Positions 56,012-56,040 of a stretch of DNA of 56,040 bases are shown in pieces. Both the position numbers and the translations under genes were made by a program. The first letter of the stretch is position 1, and each line of letters begins with the position of its first letter. The DNA is from an uncultured Prevotellaceae bacterium (lineage in GTDB: Bacteria; Bacteroidota; Bacteroidia; Bacteroidales; Bacteroidaceae). The DNA lies in the NCBI GenBank assembly GCA_902768105.1, contig CACXJZ010000024.1:1-56040 (forward strand). The letters run 5' to 3'. The notes below the pieces were generated by a model. It ran no database searches and was not told the DNA's origin. It worked only from the letters and a program-made list of their open reading frames with translations.

Positions 56012-56040
56012 CGAATAATTGTCAGAAAAGCGCCATCTTT

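Overview
The window looks like a chromosomal core segment of a Bacteroidota bacterium, most likely Prevotellaceae (Prevotella/Segatella/Xylanibacter-like). The case rests on several features. Promoters have the TTTG / TAnnTTTG form instead of -35/-10 boxes. There is a succinate-propionate (methylmalonyl-CoA) gene set. Lineage-typical families are present: a half-length GT5 glycogen synthase, a DUF4270 lipoprotein, DUF4252, Lnb (DUF4105), a type IIIK-like phosphoglycerate dehydrogenase and a two-part MacB. A secreted protease ends in the short 'GIYIVDGK...' tail common in Prevotella. Base composition looks close to half G+C by eye. I see no tRNA, rRNA, CRISPR array, transposase or prophage gene; the segment is almost fully coding, with short gaps.

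Layout. 1-3.8 kb: end of an ABC-F protein with a degenerate ATP site, then grpE-dnaJ-folC behind a perfect sigma-54-type promoter. 3.9-6.8 kb: galM, galK and a small membrane protein. 6.8-8.8 kb (minus): serC-serA serine synthesis. 9-12.1 kb: a DUF4252 protein and an orphan TonB-dependent receptor. 12.2-14.9 kb: methylmalonyl-CoA epimerase and decarboxylase subunits, including a 50-residue epsilon-like protein but no beta pump subunit. 14.9-16.2 kb (minus): panC-panD. 16.3-18.7 kb: half-length glycogen synthase, DUF4270 lipoprotein and a 42-residue protein. 18.8-26.9 kb: an SLC13/RCK transporter, a TrmH-type methyltransferase, and on the minus strand an envelope run (outer-membrane protein, LptC, CNNM/CBS protein, PpiD-like chaperone). 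27-29.5 kb: Lnb overlapping an alkaline-phosphatase-superfamily protein that seems to have lost its active site. 29.6-34.9 kb: secA, a lone ABC ATPase and an M64 peptidase. 35-36.4 kb (minus): an OmpA-like lipoprotein and mtgA. 36.6-48 kb: proS, a frameshifted uxuA, a fucose/arabinose isomerase-like gene, a GH8 xylanase-type enzyme, a UxuB-like reductase, an M4 protease and a tagaturonate reductase, which together suggest breakdown of glucuronoxylan and uronates. 48.1-52.7 kb: tolC-macA-macB (ATPase and permease). 52.7-56 kb (minus): a secreted thioredoxin and a DPE2-like 4-alpha-glucanotransferase.

The most notable signals are the sigma-54 promoter before grpE-dnaJ, the Lnb/pseudo-phosphatase pair, the degenerate ABC-F domain, and a family of short intergenic repeats. 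These repeats (gagtgaa, gtaaaaag and aaatc-type units) occur in spacers and also as in-frame insertions inside panC and malQ. uxuA is broken by what looks like one extra base.
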